Assembly: GCA_033398695.1 (NCBI GenBank)
Contig: CM065805.1
Location: 167,687,787-167,751,786, forward strand
Length of the DNA: 64,000 bases
From: Orobanche coerulescens
Lineage: Eukaryota > Streptophyta > Magnoliopsida > Lamiales > Orobanchaceae
Direction of reading: 5' to 3'
The notes beneath the pieces are model-generated. The model was given only the letters and a program-made list of their open reading frames with translations, did not search any database and was not told the DNA's origin. Both the position numbers and the translations under genes were made by a program. Shown piece after piece: positions 58,165 to 64,000 of the stretch. Numbering within the stretch: the first letter of the stretch is position 1; each line of letters opens with the position of its first letter.

Positions 58165-59517
58165 TTATGAAATCCGGCAGGCGTTCGCCATTTGACTCAT
58201 TTGGGTCTCCACCATCGACATCTGCTTTGTCAAGGCTATCACCGAGTTTCCAATAGATGTCACACTATGCTCGAGAGCTCCGAACCTCTTGTCTACTTTA
58301 TAAATAAAATCTTTTTGGCTCGCCTCTAATCGTTCCAACATCTCTTCCATAGGTGTCTTAGCAATCGGCTCTTGAATAACCCCATTTTTCACGTTAAATC
58401 CCGGTGGTGGCTGGAGAGCATTGTTCGGATTGGCATAGGAGAAATTAGGGTGGTTTCGATTGTTCGGATAAGAGTTCCCCCAATTTCCCCATTGCCGGAA
58501 GTTTCCTCCTTGCATGTAGTTCACATCCTCCTTAACTGCAATAGGCTCGTTTAGCTCCTCATAAACTGAATTGACTCCCAAAGTATTCTTTTTTAGCATC
58601 TCGAGCTCTTTTTGTTGTTTTTCAAATTTTGCCTTTAAATCACCGTAGGCGTCCTCGTCACCGGATGGAACCTTTCTTCTCGTCATCTTCCTATCGGTCA
58701 CCTCCTCGTAATCATTGTTGACCGCTAGCTCAATGAGATTCTTGGCCTCTTCATAATCGTTAGCTAGAAATCCCCCTTTCGATGAGTAGTCCAACTCTCT
58801 TCTAGCCTTCCTCGTCAAACCCCGATAAAACCGAATATAGATCTCCTCTTTGTCAATTCCATGCTGTGGGCATTTGCGAAGTAGCTTCTTGAATCGGATC
58901 CATGCCTCGTATAAATATTCATCCTCATATTGCTCGAATTGCAAGATATCGTTGATTTGTTTTTGCACCTTCGAGGGAGGATAGAAGCATCTTAAGAACA
59001 ACCGAGTCATCTCTCTCCAAGTACCAATTTCCTTCCGATCTAGGCTCTTGTACCAATCTAGCGCATCGTCTTCTAAGGAGAATCGGAATAGGCGGAGCTT
59101 AATGACATCCGGAGGCACTCCGTTTTGCTTGATGGTGGCACATATATCCAAAAACGACTCAAGATGAGCGTTTGGATCTTCATTCACTCCCCCTCCGTAT
59201 GTTTGAGACTTCACTGTAGCAATGAGGGACGGCTTAAGCTCGAAGTTGTTGGCATCAATCTTTCCCCAACCTCCTTCTTGATAATCGTCCAGCTTAGGTC
59301 GAAAGCGGGCATTCAAAGGGATCTTCTCGGGACGAGCGAGTTCTCGTGGTTGGTCAACAATGCCGGCCATGGTATCAACGAAAGGTATAGAAAGAGTCTC
59401 GGTTCTCGCTTCTTGCTTCTTCCTCCTCAAAGACTTCTCGATTTCCGGGTCCAAAGGAAATAAGTCCTTTCCTTGTGATCTCGTGATCATGCACCGCCTA
59501 CAAGGAAAAGAAAACAA
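58165..59517 (-). CDS. Athila-type Gag, intact
   Basis: 450 codons. The likelier start is the internal Met at residue 10 (MITRSQGKDLFPLDPEIEK, ATG at 59490), about 130 bp after the PBS. The gag core spans roughly residues 110-260 (FRFSLEDDALDWYKSLD, MTRLFLRCFYPPSKVQKQI, LYEAWIRFKKLLRKCPQHG, IYIRFYRGLTRKARREL). A Lys/Glu-rich coiled-coil follows, then a Asn/Trp-rich stretch and NPNNALQPPPGFNVKNG. No zinc knuckle is visible. It builds the particle. The intact frame suggests recent activity with RT supplied by another element. Confidence 0.9.
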   Translation of the reverse strand: MFSFPCRRCMITRSQGKDLFPLDPEIEKSLRRKKQEARTETLSIPFVDTMAGIVDQPRELARPEKIPLNARFRPKLDDYQEGGWGKIDANNFELKPSLIATVKSQTYGGGVNEDPNAHLESFLDICATIKQNGVPPDVIKLRLFRFSLEDDALDWYKSLDRKEIGTWREMTRLFLRCFYPPSKVQKQINDILQFEQYEDEYLYEAWIRFKKLLRKCPQHGIDKEEIYIRFYRGLTRKARRELDYSSKGGFLANDYEEAKNLIELAVNNDYEEVTDRKMTRRKVPSGDEDAYGDLKAKFEKQQKELEMLKKNTLGVNSVYEELNEPIAVKEDVNYMQGGNFRQWGNWGNSYPNNRNHPNFSYANPNNALQPPPGFNVKNGVIQEPIAKTPMEEMLERLEASQKDFIYKVDKRFGALEHSVTSIGNSVIALTKQMSMVETQMSQMANACRIS

Positions 59518-59638
59518 GATGTGAGGAAACGAGATCGAATATTAATAATAAAAGTAAACTACCTAAAGTAACAATCTCTTCTTTTTCGAATTATTCCCTT
59601 AAATTTTCTATCAACTCCCCGGCAACGGCGCCAAAAAT

Positions 59639-61108
59639 TGATCGCTGGGATTCGCGTAGTATGGTTTTCAAATCCGATCAATTTTAAAATTTGTAAAACC
59701 TCGGAGTATTTTCAAGGTGTCGAACCCAAGGGAATTGATGTGTCGAAAATAAAAGAAGTAACTCTACTCAAAATTCGACTGCTATCTAGGAATCCGAAAA
59801 TTTGTTTGCTTCTAATTATCTAAATTTAAAAATCGAAAAAATAAAAATATAAATAAAAGATGAAATATCTAAATTAAGAAAATAAAGCAAATTAACAAGA
59901 TAAAATCACAAGTCGAAAGGTAATTGATCCTAGGGTAGTATCATCTAATTGAGTTCACACAATCCATTCACTTGATTCCTTCTCCCCAAAATTTAATTCA
60001 ATCCTAGAAATAATCACTCGGTCGATCTAGAATTCCTGTCAAGGCAACCTAGAAAGATAGTTAATTAAAACCCTTTTCCCTTGAGGCTCAAAGAATTAAA
60101 AACACTTAAAAAGCACCAACGAAATTATCTATGATTTATCTTTCTCCGCTAGGTCTCAAGATAAAATCATATTGTGTGTCAAGTATTTCCACTAATCAAT
60201 TACTCCTTCCGGACAAAATCAATTAGCTAACATGCATCGATTAAGGGCCCTTTAATCTAACATGAGATTTAACACAACTTGAACACAAGCCTAGGATGAA
60301 AGGTCAAAAGGTAATCAAAGGAATATCATGTGATCATCAATTAAATTTACTAACCCTAGAATCAATCAAAGGAATTAGCGGACATAATTGAAATTAGACA
60401 AGAAATAGATGAAGAATGCATATTATTAATATGAAAAGAGAGATTACAACCCTTATGGATGAACTCCGAGTCTTCAATCTCCCAAAAACAATAATAATTC
60501 TCCTCCAAAAAGTTCTTGCATCAAAGAAATTAATCTTGCTAAGAAGATCTAAAAATTGTAAAAGATGAAAAAGAATGATAAAGAATGATCCAATCTCATA
60601 AAAGCTGATAGAAGATGATAGAGAATACTCAAACTAGGTCTAGAAGGGTGTTTTTATAGCCTAAGGGGGTTACATTCCCGATTAGCCCTAATCTAGGAAA
60701 TAAAATCTATCTAAAAGAGTCAAAATCCGTCCAAAAACGAGAGTCCGCTGGGAAGCCTTTCGGCCTGGCCTATCGGCCGATAGGCTGGCCGATAGTTGCT
60801 TCGTCGATCTCTTCACTCGATAGGCAGGAATTCCTTTCGGACGCCCCTATCGGCCGATAGGCTGGCCGATAGGTTCTTCTGTTTTCCGCAAAAATCCGTT
60901 TCTTCGTCCGTTTGACTCGACTCTCGGTCCTTTGTCTCGTTTTGGGTCCTTTTGGCTCTAAAAACCTGCAAACACACTAAAACCAACCCAAACGCGTAAT
61001 ACGGCTCGACTAATCATAAATAAGCCAAATACGAGCACATTAATCATGAAACGAGATAAAAACCTAGTATAAAATCCTAGAAATATGTGGTAAAATTACC
61101 ACTTATCA
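59639..61108 (-). repeat. gag-pro element LTR, right (5' LTR)
   Basis: 1470 bp. TATA (minus) at 60651-60658 and CCTATCGGCCGATAGG palindromes at 60765-60880. Confidence 0.95.
60651..60885 (-). promoter_or_regulatory. gag-pro element U3 promoter (5' LTR)
   Basis: TATAAAAA on the minus strand followed upstream by four palindromes built on TATCGGCCGATA. This copy should drive gag-pro expression. Confidence 0.6.
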
Positions 61109-61770
61109 CTCTCCTCGACAACTTGGGTCTTCACATAACCCAACTCCTTGTTAAAGTCGGCAATGGCCTGAGATACGGGGATATCCCGTGGTTTAGCATC
61201 ATAGAAAGCATGCAATCGAGCCTGTCTAACCGGCCACGGACAATATTCGGTCTCCATCAATTCTTGAAATTCGGCCCATGAAGCAACATGATCTTTGGGA
61301 CCAACGGCCTCCCACCAATCTGTAGCATCTCCCGTGAGAAAATATTGAGCAATAGGGACCTTACGGTCCTCGGGGCAGTTGGTAGCAGTGAATACTTTGG
61401 ATATCTCTTTGATCCACCCTTCCCAGCCGATCGGGTCCGAAGCTCCCGAAAACTGGGGAGGATGCATCTTGATGACATCCTGAAGCCAACGATCCGTTCC
61501 GCCCCGATTAGCATGGGCCTGATCGGGGTTCTGACCACTGAGCTATAGCCGCCATCTGGTTAACCATTTGCCGCATAACAGCCGCAATACCAAGATCGGC
61601 GCGCTCCCGAGAAGAAGCATGACGTGACGGTCACCGATGCTGCCCGGCTCGAAGAATGCGACGTGGCCGCCCCACCGCCGCCCCACGTCCGGCCGCGTCC
61701 ACGACCACAACCATGACCACGACCACGATTTCCTCGGCATCCATGCGATGTTGAGAGATAACGAAGTATA
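61109..61770 (-). pseudogene. chromovirus gag N-terminal half
   Basis: An Arg/Gly-rich start (RGNRGRGHGCGRGRGR, about 61720) is followed by AAVMRQMVNQMAAIAQ (about 61560) and the gag core MHPPQFSGASDPIGWEGWI, ATDWWEAVGPKDHVASWAEF, FNKELGYVKTQVVEES (61114-61467). It then meets the nested element and continues at 53538. Frameshifts separate the Arg/Gly start from the core. Confidence 0.88.
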
Positions 61771-61980
61771 TCGATGATGAGTAAGGAGAAAAAAAAAAAC
61801 AACTACAATTCATAAGTGGAAATACAATGCAAGAAACAAAAGAGCCGAATAAGAAAACTTACGAGCACCGGAAGTCTTGGGATCTTTGGCGGTGTGACAA
61901 TGTGCAAAACAAAACACGACTAGACCCGAATAACCAACAAGCCTAGGTATCCATAAACCTAGGGCTCCGATACCATTTTC

Positions 61981-63930
61981 TGTAACACCCGAGATATTCG
62001 AGTTTATTACGGCGCATGGACCCCCACAAGGGACCCACTGTGCTATAAACAAGAAAAACTCCACTCGACTAACCATCCGGTTAGCGAGGCACACATTTAA
62101 TTATGAGACATTAAAGTTACGCCGGAGCAACCGCGAAATGATCATCAACCAACAATGTAACAATTTAAAAGTAACACAATACGGAGTTTGAAATGAAAAG
62201 CCTAAGTACTGCAAGTACACTCTATGAGTTTATAATTATTAGAACAACCAAATCGAAATGGACGAAAGAAATAGAAAGACCCGAATGCACATGTCAACGA
62301 CCACGGCCAACGTCCTCATCTTGTCAGTGCCGCTCGTCCGGATAATCATAACACGAAATCCATAACAAGAATTTCCCCAAACGGGTCCCCGGAGGGGTTA
62401 GCAATTACGCTAGTACAAGTAATCAAGGCAAACCAATCGCTTACACATTTCATAGTACATGCACCAATATCAATTTCAAAAGTCAAAACCGGACATGTCT
62501 TTTAGGAAACAAACAATCACAATTAATTTGCCTAGACCGGACGAAGCCACGAATCCCACTCGAGGCCTCTAAGGACCCTCCCGCGCTGGCCACATTCATA
62601 AAACAAACCAAGCACCACACGTCACCTAGGACCGGGACGAAGCCACGAATCCCACTCGAGGCCTCTAAGGACCCTCCCGAGCTGGCTAGCGAATCAAACT
62701 CATGAATCCAGGACGAAGCCATAGATTCCCCCCGTGATCCCGTCGGACCCTCCCGAGGTGAGCAAATCACACACAATATACATTACCATTTCACGTTAAG
62801 CATAAAGGTTTCCAAAAATACTTGCCTTGAATATTTTGATACGCAACGAACGGGAAGGATAATCACCGACGAACACTAGGAATCAACGGAACCGAACCTA
62901 ACGATTCGAAGAACATAATTATAACCAACTCTAGCCGAATACAGAAATGGAATACACCCGAAAACCCGCCTACGATTCATGTATATTCGCACAAAATAAC
63001 AACGAGGGCGGACCACAACCAAACCCTCTCGATTCCGCAAAACTATGAAAATATACCATGAATCCGTAGGGAAATTAATGATATCAACAAGATTAATCAT
63101 ATACATCATGAATCCACCAACAAAACGGAACGAATCGGAAGAAAATCCCAAAACCCCCAAATTAATCGAAAGTGTGGTTCTAGAAATATTACCTTTGGGG
63201 ATTCAAGCACCAAGATCCGTAGAACACGCGCTAGATTGATTACCCGGGCTTCACTATCGAAGAAAAATGGTGAAAATCGACCCCCCAATGGATAAAGATG
63301 AAGAACTCTATCCCTCTCTTACACTCTCTCTCGCGATGCAGTGAAAATGAAGAAGACGACGGGCGATTTCGTCTAATAAAGACGAGTTGCACGGTTGGCG
63401 CCGTGTGCGCGGCACGGCTTAGGTGTGCCGCGGCACGTGCCAAAATTCACTCCTGTGTTTCGGCATTGTGCGCGGCCACGGCTGCGTGTGCGCGGCACCG
63501 TCTGAGCGAGTTTTGGTCGCGAGATGACACGAGTGTGCCGCGGCACCGGATAGGTGTGCCGCGGCAGCTTGGCATTGTGCCGCGGCACGGATAGGTGTGC
63601 CGCGGCACACGCAGCGATTCGTTTGGCCAACAATCGAAGAAATTTGTGTGCCGCGGCACACACATCTTATCTTGCGCCCACACCCCTATTGGGTTCCAAA
63701 ATGATAAAAATGATCCGGAAAGAGAATAAAACGATAGGAATCAATATTTGGGAACCAATAACACGAAATGGATCCACGGCAACTCCGAAACGGCGGTTCC
63801 GCACCACAATAACGAGAATACAGTTCAACAGTTGACAGGAAGGACACACCGAAAGGTACACGAGGGTCACTATGACCGAGAAATATACCAAAAATTAAAA
63901 TACAAGGGAAAGAAAATACCGGATATTACA
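61981..63930 (-). repeat. chromovirus LTR, right (5' LTR)
   Basis: 1950 bp. It aligns along its full length with the left LTR; the visible differences are mostly one-base indels in CCGG, CAG and similar words. Three ~85-bp repeats lie at 62530-62760. Confidence 0.95.
63404..63665 (-). promoter_or_regulatory. GTGCCGCGGCAC palindrome array in chromovirus U3 (right LTR)
   Basis: About ten copies, several shortened by one or two bases relative to the left LTR. Confidence 0.6.
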
Positions 63931-63935
63931 GATAA

Positions 63936-64000
63936 CAATATCAAATAAATGGTATGTTGATAGTGGATGTTCAAATCACATGATTGGAAATAAACATCTC
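63936..64000 (+). pseudogene. SIRE-like Copia protease start (continues beyond window)
   Basis: The frame reads NKWYVDSGCSNHMIGNKHL, the Copia aspartic protease with catalytic DSG. It continues the gag interrupted at 47591; the rest of pol lies outside the window. Confidence 0.88.

Larger units (their letters stand above)
53539..61108 (-). mobile_element. Athila-like gag-protease-only LTR element
   Basis: LTRs 53539-55000 and 59639-61108. The PBS TGGCGCCGTTGCCGGGGAG (complement of 59616-59633) and a PPT AAGTTTGGGGGGGTT (complement of about 55001-55015) set minus orientation. The interior encodes intact gag and protease ORFs but no RT, RNase H or integrase, and 2 kb between protease and PPT is non-coding. 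It resembles the TR-GAG type of non-autonomous element. Confidence 0.93.
47592..63930 (-). mobile_element. Tekay-like chromovirus (Ty3/Gypsy) with nested insertion
   Basis: LTRs at 47592-49550 and 61981-63930. PBS TGGTATCGGAGC (complement of 61964-61975) and PPT AGAGGGGTAGAA (complement of 49551-49562) set the orientation as minus. Order in sense: gag, protease, RT, RNase H, integrase, chromodomain. A separate element occupies 53539-61108. The net length is about 8.8 kb. Many frameshifts interrupt the polyprotein. Confidence 0.95.

Overview
The window is repeat-dense nuclear DNA of a flowering plant, probably a eudicot with a large genome. I see no ordinary single-copy cellular gene. The evidence is an almost continuous nest of plant transposable elements: Ty1/Copia (SIRE/Maximus-like and a second type), Ty3/Gypsy (Tekay-like chromovirus and Athila/Tat-like), a plant L1-type LINE, CACTA elements and hAT-like fragments. 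Initiator-Met and probable Asp tRNA primer-binding sites support the LTR calls. No bacterial-type signals or CRISPR are present.

Layout. 1-1432 is LTR-like sequence, followed by a CACTA terminus (to 1895). 2131-6132 is a decayed LINE. 6133-8641 holds AT-rich DNA, a hAT-like fragment, a ~300-bp direct repeat pair, TA microsatellites and a 1.3-kb non-autonomous CACTA element. 8642-10540 and 19269-19935 are two halves of one Copia element. They are split by an 8.7-kb minus-strand LARD-like element (LTRs 10541-13721 and 16035-19268, target duplication GTCAA). 19950-26870 is an LTR-gag-LTR-gag array of an Athila/Tat-like family, itself holding a hAT-like insert and a solo SIRE LTR (25216-26355). 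26880-28480 is a decayed chromovirus pol.

28180-46490 is a head-to-tail tandem duplication of about 9.15 kb (copy A 28180-37328, copy B 37329-46490). Each copy contains an accessory coiled-coil/acidic ORF, a SIRE 5' LTR, a 6.5-kb non-autonomous LTR element inserted in that LTR, and the start of the SIRE gag. The inserted element has no gag or pol. It carries, in sense orientation, an intact 207-aa ORF resembling the cysteine-rich nucleic-acid-binding proteins of carlaviruses and an intronless, frameshifted LONELY GUY (LOG) cytokinin-activating enzyme gene with its own TATA box. I consider this the most novel object in the window.

From copy B the SIRE gag runs to 47591. There a Tekay-like chromovirus is inserted (47592-63930, target duplication GATAA), and the SIRE protease resumes at 63931. 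The chromovirus is in turn split in its gag by an Athila-like element with intact gag and protease ORFs but no reverse transcriptase or integrase (53539-61108, target duplication CTCTC).

A cross-family regularity stands out. Most of the LTR families here carry, just upstream of the TATA box, a cluster of short CG-centred dyad-symmetric motifs, and each family uses a different motif. A technical caveat also stands out: duplicated copies differ mainly by small indels at CG/CNG-rich spots, which looks partly like consensus error, so many frameshifts may not be biological.
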